From: Neomegalonema perideroedes DSM 15528
GTDB taxonomy: Bacteria; Pseudomonadota; Alphaproteobacteria; Rhodobacterales; Rhodobacteraceae
Direction of reading: 5' to 3'
Length of the DNA: 64,000 nt
Assembly: GCF_000374145.1 (NCBI RefSeq)
Contig: NZ_KB893654.1
Span: 770,995-834,994 of the forward strand
Notes under the pieces: generated by a model
Databases searched by the model: none
Told to the model about the DNA's origin: nothing
Seen by the model: the letters and a program-made list of their open reading frames with translations, nothing else
Shown: positions 54,431-62,818 of the stretch, piece by piece
How positions within the stretch are numbered: the first letter of the stretch is position 1
Layout of the letters: the number at the start of each line of letters is the position of its first letter
Program-made: the position numbers and the translations under genes

Positions 54431-55579
54431 ATGGAATTCGATTTCGGACTCGGCGAAACCGCCGAGGCCATCCGCGAGACGACCGCGCGTTTCGCCGATC
54501 AGCATATCGCGCCTCTGGCCGCCAAGACCGACCGCGAGAATAAATTCCCGCGCGAGCTTTGGCCGAAAATGGGCGAGCTTGGCCTCCACGGGATCACCGT
54601 CGAAGAGGAATTCGGCGGGCTCGGACTCGGCTATCTGGAGCATGTCGTGGCGATGGAGGAGGTGTCCCGCGCTTCGGCCTCGGTGGGTCTGAGCTACGGC
54701 GCCCATTCGAATCTCTGCGTGAATCAGATTCGCCGCTGGGGAAATCCCGAGCAGAAGCGCCATTATCTGCCCAAGCTCATCTCGGGCGAGCATGTCGGCT
54801 CTCTGGCCATGTCGGAGGCGGGCAGCGGCTCGGACGTGGTCTCCATGCGCACCCGCGCCGATAAAACCGCCAAAGGCTGGCGGCTCAACGGGACGAAGTT
54901 CTGGATCACCAACGCCCCCGAAGCCGACACGCTCGTCGTCTACGCCAAAACCGATCCCTCCGCCGGGCCGCGCGGCATCTCGGCCTTCTTCATCGAGAAG
55001 GGAGACGAAGGCTTCTCCGTCTCGCCCAAGCTCGACAAGATGGGCATGCGGGGCTCGGACACCGCCGAACTCGTCTTTCAGGATTGCGAGATCCCCGCCG
55101 ACCGCCTGATGGGCAAGGAAGGCGAGGGCGTGAAGATCCTCATGTCCGGACTGGATTACGAGCGCGCCGTGCTTTCGGCGGGTCCGCTCGGCATCATGCG
55201 GGCCGCGCTGGACGTGGTGCTGCCCTATGTCCGCGAGCGCAAGCAATTCGGCCAGCGCATCGGCGATTTCCAGCTCATGCAGGCCAAGATCGCCGACATG
55301 TATGTGGCTCTGAACTCCTCGCGGGCCTATGTCTACGCCGTGGCCAAGGCCTGCGACGCGGGCAAGACCACCCGCGCGGACGCCGCCGCCGCCATTCTGC
55401 TCGCCAGCGAAAACGCCGTCAAAACCAGCCTTGAGGCCGTGCAGGCTCTGGGCGGAGCTGGCTACACCAAGGAATGGCCCGTCGAGCGCCTCGTGCGCGA
55501 CGCCAAGCTCTACGACATCGGCGCGGGCACCAATGAAATCCGCCGCTACCTCATCGGGCGGGAGATCGTCGGGGCATGA
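54431..55579 (+). CDS. ivd: isovaleryl-CoA dehydrogenase
   Basis: This 382-residue acyl-CoA dehydrogenase oxidises isovaleryl-CoA to 3-methylcrotonyl-CoA in leucine breakdown. It has [13 protein letters not shown] near residue 127 and [21 protein letters not shown] near 154 (given in part). [16 protein letters not shown] near 241 places the catalytic base (Glu244) where isovaleryl-CoA dehydrogenases have it, unlike other acyl-CoA dehydrogenases. The C-terminal [16 protein letters not shown] is normal. Electrons go via ETF to the ETF-QO encoded at 30.1 kb. It heads a five-gene operon and overlaps mccB by 4 bp. Confidence 0.93.
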   Translation: MEFDFGLGETAEAIRETTARFADQHIAPLAAKTDRENKFPRELWPKMGELGLHGITVEEEFGGLGLGYLEHVVAMEEVSRASASVGLSYGAHSNLCVNQIRRWGNPEQKRHYLPKLISGEHVGSLAMSEAGSGSDVVSMRTRADKTAKGWRLNGTKFWITNAPEADTLVVYAKTDPSAGPRGISAFFIEKGDEGFSVSPKLDKMGMRGSDTAELVFQDCEIPADRLMGKEGEGVKILMSGLDYERAVLSAGPLGIMRAALDVVLPYVRERKQFGQRIGDFQLMQAKIADMYVALNSSRAYVYAVAKACDAGKTTRADAAAAILLASENAVKTSLEAVQALGGAGYTKEWPVERLVRDAKLYDIGAGTNEIRRYLIGREIVGA

Positions 55580-57186
55580 GCCGCATCAAAAGCGCCGCAG
55601 ACCCGGATTCGCCGGGATTTCAGGCCAACGCCGCCCATCACCGCGCCCTCGCGCAGGAGCTGCGCGAGCGGGCCGCCAAGACCGCCCTCGGCGGCCCCGA
55701 GCGCGCCCGCGCCCGCCATACCGAGCGCGGCAAGCTCTTGCCGCGCGAGCGCGTCATCCGGCTTCTGGATCCGGCCTCCTCCTTTCTGGAGATCGGGGCT
55801 CTGGCGGCGGGCGGCATGTATGAGGACGAGGCCCCCGCCGCGGGCGTGATCGCCGGGATCGGGCGGGTTTCGGGCCGCGAGGTCATGATCGTCGCCAATG
55901 ACGCCACGGTGAAGGGCGGCGCCTATTTCCCGATGACCGTCAAGAAGCATCTCCGGGCGCAGGAGATCGCCCGCGAGAACCGCCTTCCTTGCGTTTATCT
56001 GGTCGACAGCGGCGGCGCGAATCTGCCGCATCAGGCCGAGGTCTTCCCCGACCGCGATCATTTCGGCGCGATCTTCTATAATCAGGCGCAGATGTCGGCG
56101 GAGGGGATTCCGCAGATCGCCTGCGTCATGGGCAGCTGCACGGCGGGCGGGGCCTATGTGCCCGCCATGTCCGACGAGACGGTGATCGTGCGCAATCAGG
56201 GCACGATCTTCCTCGCGGGGCCGCCTCTGGTGAAGGCCGCGACGGGCGAAGTCATCTCCGCCGAGGATCTCGGCGGCGCCGAGGTCCATGGCCGCCGCTC
56301 CGGCGTGGTGGATCACGTCGCCGAGAACGACGAGCATGCTTTGCGCATCGTCCGCGAGATCGTCGCCACGCTGAACCGCCCGAAACCCCTCGACATCGAG
56401 CTTGCGGAGCCGCGTCCGCCCGCGCTGGATCCCGAAGGGCTTTATGGGATTCTCCCGCAGGATCTGCGCTCGCCCTATGACGTGCGCGAGGCCATCGGCC
56501 GCATCGTCGACGGCTCCGATTTCCGCGAGTTCAAGCCGCTTTACGGAACCACTCTGGTCTGCGGCTTCGCCCATATCTGGGGAATTCCCGTCGCCATTCT
56601 GGCGAATAACGGCGTGATCTTCTCGGAGAGCGCCATGAAGGGCGCGCATTTCATCGAGCTGGCCTGTCAGCGCCGGATTCCCTTGCTGTTCCTGCAAAAC
56701 GTCTCGGGCTTCATGGTGGGCGGCAAATATGAGGCGGGCGGCATCGCCAAGGACGGCGCCAAGCTCGTGACCGCCGTCGCCACCGCCAGCGTGCCGAAGA
56801 TCACCGTGCTGATCGGCGGCTCCTTCGGCGCTGGGAATTACGGCATGTGCGGAAGGGCTTACCGCCCGCGCTTTCTCTTCAGCTGGCCCAACAGCCGCAT
56901 CAGCGTGATGGGCGGCGAACAGGCGGCCTCGGTGCTGGCGACCATCCGCCGCGACGCTCTGGAGGCGCGCGGCGAGGAATGGTCCAAAGAGGCGGAGGAG
57001 GCTTTCAAAAATCCCATCCGCGCCCGCTATGAGGACGAAGGCAATCCCTATCACGCCACCGCCCGGCTCTGGGACGACGGCGTGATCGATCCCGTCCAGA
57101 CCCGCGACGTGCTGGGCCTCGCCTTTTCGGCGACGCTCAACGCCCCCATTCCCCAAACGCCGCGCTTCGGCGTGTTCCGTATGTGA
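55576..57186 (+). CDS. mccB: 3-methylcrotonyl-CoA carboxylase beta (carboxyltransferase) subunit
   Basis: This 536-residue subunit transfers CO2 from biotin to 3-methylcrotonyl-CoA, giving 3-methylglutaconyl-CoA. Family features are [30 protein letters not shown] (in parts) near residue 33, [23 protein letters not shown] near 185, [14 protein letters not shown] near 213, [19 protein letters not shown] near 372 and [16 protein letters not shown] near 415. It is coupled to ivd by ATGA and followed after 13 bp by the biotin subunit gene. Confidence 0.96.
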   Translation: MSRIKSAADPDSPGFQANAAHHRALAQELRERAAKTALGGPERARARHTERGKLLPRERVIRLLDPASSFLEIGALAAGGMYEDEAPAAGVIAGIGRVSGREVMIVANDATVKGGAYFPMTVKKHLRAQEIARENRLPCVYLVDSGGANLPHQAEVFPDRDHFGAIFYNQAQMSAEGIPQIACVMGSCTAGGAYVPAMSDETVIVRNQGTIFLAGPPLVKAATGEVISAEDLGGAEVHGRRSGVVDHVAENDEHALRIVREIVATLNRPKPLDIELAEPRPPALDPEGLYGILPQDLRSPYDVREAIGRIVDGSDFREFKPLYGTTLVCGFAHIWGIPVAILANNGVIFSESAMKGAHFIELACQRRIPLLFLQNVSGFMVGGKYEAGGIAKDGAKLVTAVATASVPKITVLIGGSFGAGNYGMCGRAYRPRFLFSWPNSRISVMGGEQAASVLATIRRDALEARGEEWSKEAEEAFKNPIRARYEDEGNPYHATARLWDDGVIDPVQTRDVLGLAFSATLNAPIPQTPRFGVFRM

Positions 57187-57199
57187 GAGGAGATCGGCC

Positions 57200-59167
57200 A
57201 TGATGGAGAGTCTGCTGATCGCCAATCGCGGCGAGATCGCAAGGCGCATTTTGCGCACGGCCAAGCGTCTTGGGGTGCGCGGAATCGCGGTGTATTCCGA
57301 AGCCGACGCCGAGGCGCCCTTCGTGAAGGAGGCCGACGAGGCGGTGTTGATCGGTCCGGCCCCCGCCCGCGAGAGCTATCTCGTCCAAGCCAAAATTCTG
57401 GAGGCCGCCCGCAAGACGGGCGCCCAAGCGATTCATCCGGGCTACGGCTTCCTCTCGGAGAACGCCGAATTCGCCGAGGCGGTCCAGAAGGCGGGCCTGA
57501 TCTGGGTGGGGGCGCCGCCTTCCTCCATTCGGGCCATGGGCCTGAAGGACGCCGCCAAACGCCTGATGCAGGAAGCGGGAGTCCCCGTCACCCCCGGTTA
57601 TCTCGGCGAGGATCAAAGCGAGGCGCGTCTCGCCGCCGAGGCTGCGGCCATCGGCTGGCCGATTCTCATCAAAGCCGTGGCGGGCGGCGGCGGCAAAGGC
57701 ATGCGCCGCGTCGACCGCGCCGAGGATTTCCTCGGGGCGCTGACCTCCTGCCGCCGCGAGGCCGCCGCCTCCTTCGGCGACGACCGGGTGCTGCTGGAGA
57801 AATACATCCTCAATCCGCGCCATATCGAGGTTCAGGTCTTCGGCGACCAGCAGGGCGGGGCGGTGCATCTCTTCGAGCGCGATTGCTCTTTGCAGCGCCG
57901 CCATCAAAAAGTGATCGAGGAGGCGCCGGCCCCCGGCATGGACCCCGCCACCCGCGAGGCGCTTTGCGCGGCGGCGGTGCGGGCGGCCAAGGCGGTGGAT
58001 TACGTCGGGGCGGGGACCATCGAATTCATCGCCGACGGCTCCGAGGGCCTGCGCGCGGACCGCATCTGGTTCATGGAGATGAACACCCGCCTTCAGGTCG
58101 AGCATCCCGTCACCGAGGAGATCACCGGCGAGGATCTGGTCGAATGGCAATTGCGCGTCGCCTGCGGCGAGCCTCTGCCGAAGACTCAGGATCAGATCAC
58201 GATGAAGGGCTGGGCCATGGAGGCCCGGCTTTACGCGGAGAATCCCGCAGCGGGCTTTCTGCCCTCCACCGGGCGGCTGGAGCGGCTCCACCTCCCGAGC
58301 TGGTTTTATCCGCCCGATGACGAGAAGATGCGTTTTGGCGTTCATTGCCGCGTGGACGCGGGCGTGGAGGAGGGCGGCGAGGTCTCGCCCTATTATGATC
58401 CGATGATCGCCAAGCTGATCGTCCACGCCGACACGCGCGAGGAGGCGGCCCGAAATCTGGCGATGGGCTGCGCGCAGGTGCAGGTCTGGCCGGTCAAAAC
58501 CAATGCGGGCTTTCTCGTCCGGGCGGCCTCCGATCCGGATTTCATCGCCGGGCGCATAGACACCGGCTTCATCGAGCGCCATGCGGAAAGGCTTGTTCCG
58601 GATGGCGAGCCTCCGCTGGTGGTCATGCAGACGGCGGTTTTGGATCTCACGAGGGAAAAGAGCCGCAATCTCTGGTCGCCCGGTCCCTGGGACCGGCTGC
58701 AGGGCTTCCGCCTGAACGCCGATTCTGCGCCGCGCGCCGAAATCTGGATTGCGGGCGGCGTTCGCTGGGTCGACCTGGAGGCGGATCCTCAGAAAATCGC
58801 CTCAGGCGCCCAGCTTTCTCTCAACTGGTTTTTCTCCGGCGAGGAGGATCGCGTCGTTTTTTATCACGGCGAGGCCTGGGCCTTCAGAGCGCCTACCGCC
58901 GACGACGGCGCGGAAGGCGCGGGCGCCGAGGGCGGCGGCGAGATCTTCGCGCCCATGCCGGGGCTCGTGGTCTCCGTCGAGGTCGCGGAGGGCGAGAAGG
59001 TGGCCAAGGGTCAGAAGCTGCTGACCCTCACCGCCATGAAGATGGAGCACGCCCTCGCCGCGCCTTTCGACGGAACCGTGACGCGTCTGGCGGTCAAAGC
59101 GGGCGATCAGGTGACGGAAAGCGCGCTTCTGGCGGCGGTCGGGCGCGATGAGGAGGGCGCCGCATGA
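57200..59167 (+). CDS. mccA: 3-methylcrotonyl-CoA carboxylase alpha (biotin carboxylase/carrier) subunit
   Basis: The 655-residue biotin subunit carboxylates biotin with ATP and bicarbonate. The biotin carboxylase part has LIANRGEIARRI (6-17), KAVAGGGGKGMR near 158 and MEMNTRLQVEHPVTE near 292. The BT/BCCP part ends with the biotin site TAMKMEHA, whose Lys614 is modified. Together with mccB it makes 3-methylglutaconyl-CoA. The gene starts after a GAGAGGAGATCGGCC site. It overlaps the MaoC gene by 4 bp. Confidence 0.96.
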   Translation: MMESLLIANRGEIARRILRTAKRLGVRGIAVYSEADAEAPFVKEADEAVLIGPAPARESYLVQAKILEAARKTGAQAIHPGYGFLSENAEFAEAVQKAGLIWVGAPPSSIRAMGLKDAAKRLMQEAGVPVTPGYLGEDQSEARLAAEAAAIGWPILIKAVAGGGGKGMRRVDRAEDFLGALTSCRREAAASFGDDRVLLEKYILNPRHIEVQVFGDQQGGAVHLFERDCSLQRRHQKVIEEAPAPGMDPATREALCAAAVRAAKAVDYVGAGTIEFIADGSEGLRADRIWFMEMNTRLQVEHPVTEEITGEDLVEWQLRVACGEPLPKTQDQITMKGWAMEARLYAENPAAGFLPSTGRLERLHLPSWFYPPDDEKMRFGVHCRVDAGVEEGGEVSPYYDPMIAKLIVHADTREEAARNLAMGCAQVQVWPVKTNAGFLVRAASDPDFIAGRIDTGFIERHAERLVPDGEPPLVVMQTAVLDLTREKSRNLWSPGPWDRLQGFRLNADSAPRAEIWIAGGVRWVDLEADPQKIASGAQLSLNWFFSGEEDRVVFYHGEAWAFRAPTADDGAEGAGAEGGGEIFAPMPGLVVSVEVAEGEKVAKGQKLLTLTAMKMEHALAAPFDGTVTRLAVKAGDQVTESALLAAVGRDEEGAA

Positions 59168-59619
59168 CCGGACGCTGGTTCGAAGACTGGACCGAGGGCG
59201 AAACCCTCGAACATGAGATCCGCCGCACCGTCACCGAGACGGACAACCTGCTGATCTCGGCCCTGACCCATAATCCGCAGCCTCTGCACCTTGACGCCGA
59301 GGCGGCGGCGGCCAGCGAATTCGGGCGGATTCTCGTCAACGGCACCTTCACCTTCGCGCTGATGGTGGGGCTTTCGGTGGGCGACACCACCTTAGGCGTG
59401 CTGGTGGCGAATCTGGGCTATGACAAAGTGGTGATGCCCAAGCCCGTCTTCATCGGCGACACTTTGCGGGCGCGCTCCAAGGTGGTCGCGCTGCGGGAGT
59501 CGAAATCGCGCCCCGAGGCCGGATTGGTCACCTTCGAGCATCAGGCCGTGAACCAGCGCGACGACGTGGTTTGTCAATGTCTGCGCACGGCGCTCATTCG
59601 CCGGAGGCCCGCCGCATGA
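59164..59619 (+). CDS. MaoC-family hydratase, probable 3-methylglutaconyl-CoA or itaconyl-CoA hydratase
   Basis: This 151-residue hot-dog-fold hydratase is coupled to mccA (ATGA) and to the next lyase gene. The hydratase segment reads LTHNPQPLHLD with His42; the classical partner Asp five residues earlier is Asn37. Later motifs are VNGTFTFALMVGLSVGDTTLG near 58 and RESKSRPEAGLV near 112. The same family neighbours mcc and citE genes in Mycobacterium tuberculosis (Rv2499c). It could hydrate 3-methylglutaconyl-CoA to (R)-HMG-CoA, or act on itaconyl- or mesaconyl-type CoA esters. Substrate is inferred from context. Confidence 0.85.
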   Translation: MTGRWFEDWTEGETLEHEIRRTVTETDNLLISALTHNPQPLHLDAEAAAASEFGRILVNGTFTFALMVGLSVGDTTLGVLVANLGYDKVVMPKPVFIGDTLRARSKVVALRESKSRPEAGLVTFEHQAVNQRDDVVCQCLRTALIRRRPAA

Positions 59620-60479
59620 GGCTCCGTTCGCTGCTCTTCACGCCGGGCGACCGTCCGGACCGCATGCTCAAGGCGCTGGAATCCGGCGCCGACGCGGTGA
59701 TCCTCGATCTGGAGGACGCGGTTTCGCCCGAGCGCAAGCCCGAGGCCCGGCGGCGCGTGGCCGAGCTTCTCGCCTCCGCTCAGCGTTCGGCGCGGGTCTT
59801 CGTGCGGATCAATCCGCTGCAAGGGCCCGAGGCCGACCGCGATCTCGCGGCGGTGCTGGAGGGCGCGCCGGACGGGCTTTTGCTGCCGAAATCCGAAAGC
59901 GCGGCGAGCGTCAAGGCGCTTCAGGCGCGCGTCGCGGCGCATGGGGGGAGGCTGCCGCCGGTTCTGCCCATCGCCACCGAGACCCCGGCGGCGATCTTCG
60001 GGCTCGGGAGCTACCGCGAGGTCGCGTCCCTGCTCTGCGGGCTGACATGGGGCGCCGAGGATCTGCCCGCCGCCATCGGCGCCGCGACCTCGCGCGAGCC
60101 GGACGGCGGTTACTCCGCGCCTTATGAGATAGTCCGGAGCCTGACCTTGTTCGGCGCCCATGCGGCGGGGGTCTCGCCCATCGACACGGTGTTTCCCGCC
60201 TTCAAGGACATGGCCGGACTCGCCGCCTACGCCGCCCGCGCCCGCCGCGACGGCTTTCGCGGCATGATGGCGATCCATCCGGCGCAGGTTCCGGCGATCA
60301 ACGCCGCCTTCGCTCCGAGCGCCGTCGAAGTCGATTGGGCGCGGCGCGTTCTGGCGGCCTTCGCCGCCGCGCCGGGCGCGGGGGCGGTGAATCTCGAAGG
60401 CGCCATGCTGGACGCGCCCCATCGCAAACAGGCTGAGCGGATCCTCGAAGAGGCTCAGGCGCCCGCCTCCAAAACTTAA
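59616..60479 (+). CDS. CitE-like CoA-ester lyase, candidate (R)-HMG-CoA / citramalyl-CoA lyase
   Basis: This is a 287-residue HpcH/HpaI-CitE family lyase. The TIM-barrel motifs are SLLFTPGDRPDRMLKAL (5-21), LDLEDAV (30-36), Arg64 in VRINPL, Glu122 in IATETPAA and Asp149 in WGAEDLPAAIG; the last two bind magnesium. It lacks the partner subunits of citrate lyase, so it acts on free CoA esters. Its place at the end of an ivd-mcc-MaoC operon matches mycobacterial Rv2498c. The ATG at 59616 overlaps the MaoC stop (ATGA). Confidence 0.87.
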   Translation: MRLRSLLFTPGDRPDRMLKALESGADAVILDLEDAVSPERKPEARRRVAELLASAQRSARVFVRINPLQGPEADRDLAAVLEGAPDGLLLPKSESAASVKALQARVAAHGGRLPPVLPIATETPAAIFGLGSYREVASLLCGLTWGAEDLPAAIGAATSREPDGGYSAPYEIVRSLTLFGAHAAGVSPIDTVFPAFKDMAGLAAYAARARRDGFRGMMAIHPAQVPAINAAFAPSAVEVDWARRVLAAFAAAPGAGAVNLEGAMLDAPHRKQAERILEEAQAPASKT

Positions 60480-60480
60480 A

Positions 60481-60506
60481 GAGCGCCGCCTTTTCAGGCG
60501 ACGCTC
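60481..60506. terminator. terminator between the leucine operon and the helicase gene
   Basis: GAGCGCCGCC and GGCGACGCTC form a 10-bp stem with one mismatch around TTTTCA, just after the lyase stop and 29 bp before the stop of the convergent helicase gene. Confidence 0.65.
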
Positions 60507-60534
60507 CGGGATGGCTTCAGGAAGAAAGACGCGC

Positions 60535-62109
60535 TCAGGCGGCGATTTCTTCGCCCTCGTCCTTGCGCTTGGCGAGGACCGGCGTCGGGATGAGCATGAA
60601 GGCCGGGACATGGTCCCCGAAGCCCACGACGTTCTCGTCCATCTCCTCCTCCTCCTCGCGCCGGCGCCGACCGCCCCGGCCGCCTCTGTCGAAGCGGTCG
60701 TTGCGCTCGCGGCCGGGCAGAGGCGCGCGCGGATCGGGGCGCTGCTCGTTCCGGGAGTCGGGACGCGACTCCGTGCGAGAGGGTTCGGAGCGGGGAGCTT
60801 CGGAACGCGGGCCGCGGCCCTCGCGGCGGGGCTCCTCCGTCGGGCGACGGCGCCCGCCTCTCTCTTCGCGCTCGTTGCGGCGGCCGGAGCCGCCTTCGGC
60901 GCGCTCGGCCGGAGCCTCTTCGCCGGTTTTGCTCTGAGCCTCAGGCTCGGCGCGGGCGGCCCTGCCGGGGGCTTCGAGGCGCGGAATGGGCTTTTTCGTC
61001 AGATCCTCGATCTGCGCGATGTATTTGGCGTCGCTGGGCAGCGCGAGGGTGTAGGCCGTGCCCGAGCGTCCGGCGCGGCCCGTGCGGCCGATGCGGTGGA
61101 CGTAATCCTCGGGATGGGTCGGGGCGTCGAAGTTGAAGACATGGCTGACGTCGGGGATGTCGAGTCCGCGCGCCGCCACGTCCGAGGCCACCAACAGCTG
61201 AATCGCGCCGTTGCGGAAGCCGTCGAGCACCCGCATGCGCACATGCTGGTCGAGGTCGCCGTGCAGGGCGCCCACCGAGAAGCCATGGACCTCAAGGGAT
61301 TTATAAAGAACCCCGACGTCGCGCTTGCGGTTGCAGAAGATGATGGCGTTGCGCAGCTTGTCGCCTTCGCCCTTGAGCATGGCGCGCAGCACGTCGCGTT
61401 TGCGCTTGGTCTCGATCTCGCGGCCGCCGCCGCCCTCGATCTGCCGCAGGCCCTGCGCCACGGTGTCGGCGGTGGTGGCGGGACGCGCCACCTCGACGCG
61501 CACCGGCGCCTGAAGGAACTCGCTCGTCAGCTTGACGATCTCCGGCGGCATGGTCGCCGAGAAGAAGAGCGTCTGACGCGTGAAGGGCGTGAGCTTGAAG
61601 ATGCGCTCGATGTCGGGGATGAAGCCCATGTCCAGCATGCGGTCGGCTTCGTCCACCACCATGATCTGCACGCCGGTCAGCATGAGCTTGCCGCGCTCGA
61701 CATGGTCCAGCAGCCGCCCCGGCGTGGCGATGAGCACGTCCACGCCGCGGTCGATGAGCTTATCCTGCTCGTTGAAGGAGACGCCGCCGATCAGCAAAGC
61801 CATGGTGAGCTTGTAATGCTTGCCGTAGGTCTCGAAGTTCTCGGCCACCTGAGCGGCCAGCTCGCGCGTCGGCGCGAGGATCAGAGAGCGCGGCATGCGC
61901 GCCCGGGCGCGGCCCTGAGCCAGCAAGGCGATCATCGGCAGCGTGAAGGAGGCCGTTTTTCCGGTGCCCGTCTGCGCGATGCCGAGAACGTCCCGGCCCG
62001 CCAGCGCATGCGGGATGGCCTCGGCCTGAATGGGCGTCGGCTCCTTATAGCCCGCTTCGGCGATGGCCTGGAGGAGCGGAGCGGGCAGATTCAGATCGTC
62101 AAACGTCAT
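60535..62109 (-). CDS. DEAD-box ATP-dependent RNA helicase
   Basis: This is a 524-residue RhlE-like helicase. Motifs in order: the Q motif near residue 27 (PTPIQ), AQTGTGKT (45-52), PTRELAAQ, TPGRLLDH, VVDEADRMLD near 157, SATMP, and later DVAARGLDIPDVSHV and HRIGRTGRAGR. The C-terminal 150 residues are Arg/Glu/Gly-rich (for example RGGRGGRRRREEEEE) and likely bind RNA. I start at the ATG at 62109, MTFDDLNLP, typical of the family. The frame stays open upstream but gives only Arg/Pro-rich low complexity. Confidence 0.93.
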   Translation of the reverse strand: MTFDDLNLPAPLLQAIAEAGYKEPTPIQAEAIPHALAGRDVLGIAQTGTGKTASFTLPMIALLAQGRARARMPRSLILAPTRELAAQVAENFETYGKHYKLTMALLIGGVSFNEQDKLIDRGVDVLIATPGRLLDHVERGKLMLTGVQIMVVDEADRMLDMGFIPDIERIFKLTPFTRQTLFFSATMPPEIVKLTSEFLQAPVRVEVARPATTADTVAQGLRQIEGGGGREIETKRKRDVLRAMLKGEGDKLRNAIIFCNRKRDVGVLYKSLEVHGFSVGALHGDLDQHVRMRVLDGFRNGAIQLLVASDVAARGLDIPDVSHVFNFDAPTHPEDYVHRIGRTGRAGRSGTAYTLALPSDAKYIAQIEDLTKKPIPRLEAPGRAARAEPEAQSKTGEEAPAERAEGGSGRRNEREERGGRRRPTEEPRREGRGPRSEAPRSEPSRTESRPDSRNEQRPDPRAPLPGRERNDRFDRGGRGGRRRREEEEEMDENVVGFGDHVPAFMLIPTPVLAKRKDEGEEIAA

Positions 62110-62818
62110 TGACCGTTTAAACTCACGTATGAGATGGCGCCTCGCAAGCCATAGACTGCGGCGTATGGGCAACATGCTCCGCGGCGCGGAGAAAGTCAAA
62201 CTTTCGCTGCGACGCGAAGGGTCCGGATGAGCGGCGCGGAAGGACGCGGGCCGGGAGTTTTCGTCGCTCAGGGCCGCAGAAGACGAGGAGGATCCCGGAG
62301 CGGCTCCGGTCGGGAGCAGGGCGGCGGGTCGGGCGCGCCTCCTCTCCGCGCAGGGGCGGAAGCCCCGCCAGAGGCCGTAAGGCTTTGGAATGCGGGCGGG
62401 AATCCCTCCGGCGCGCGGATCCAGGATCAGAAGCCCCGCCTGAGCCGCGCGCAGGGTCGGGCGCTCAGATGAAGAGGGCGAGAATCCCGGCCTCCTCCGC
62501 AAGGGCGCGGCGCGGCGGAGGAAAGCCGTCGTCGGGCCGGGCCTGCGTCTTAAGGATAGGGCGCGGCGGCTCCTGCGGCCGCCGCGGATCGGGCCGCCCC
62601 GGCGAACAGCCTTGCGGCCTCTCGGGCGGGGGCGTCGCGCGGGAGGATGATCGGGGACGTCGCGCGGTCGATTTCGTGATTTGCGCATCATCCCTTCGTC
62701 CTGAGGCTCGCTTGAGACTTAATATTGCTTTTGCGCTGCGGCGTAGGATGGGTATAGTCGCGCCAGAACCGACGCCGAAGCGAGGCCGCGCCCTCGCGCT
62801 GATCTGGAATCCGCGATC
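62110..62818. other. 709-bp gene-free divergent region between helicase and ecm
   Basis: I see no convincing gene here. Open frames on both strands translate into Arg/Pro/Gly-rich sequence without motifs. A GNRA-type hairpin (GGGGC-GGAA-GCCCC, 62353-62366) and several short GC-rich inverted repeats are present. The region may hold a long leader of the DEAD-box helicase mRNA, as known for some cold-shock helicases, or a small RNA. No tmRNA, RNase P or signal-recognition RNA was recognised. Confidence 0.6.
62731..62758 (+). promoter_or_regulatory. putative promoter of ecm
   Basis: TTGCGC (62731-62736) and TATAGT (62753-62758) are spaced 16 bp and lie about 60 bp before the ecm start. The -35 match is partial. 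Confidence 0.4.

Noticed and set aside
62110-62691. N-terminal extension of the DEAD-box helicase
   Set aside because: It is an Arg/Pro-rich low-complexity translation; the family N-terminus begins at 62109.
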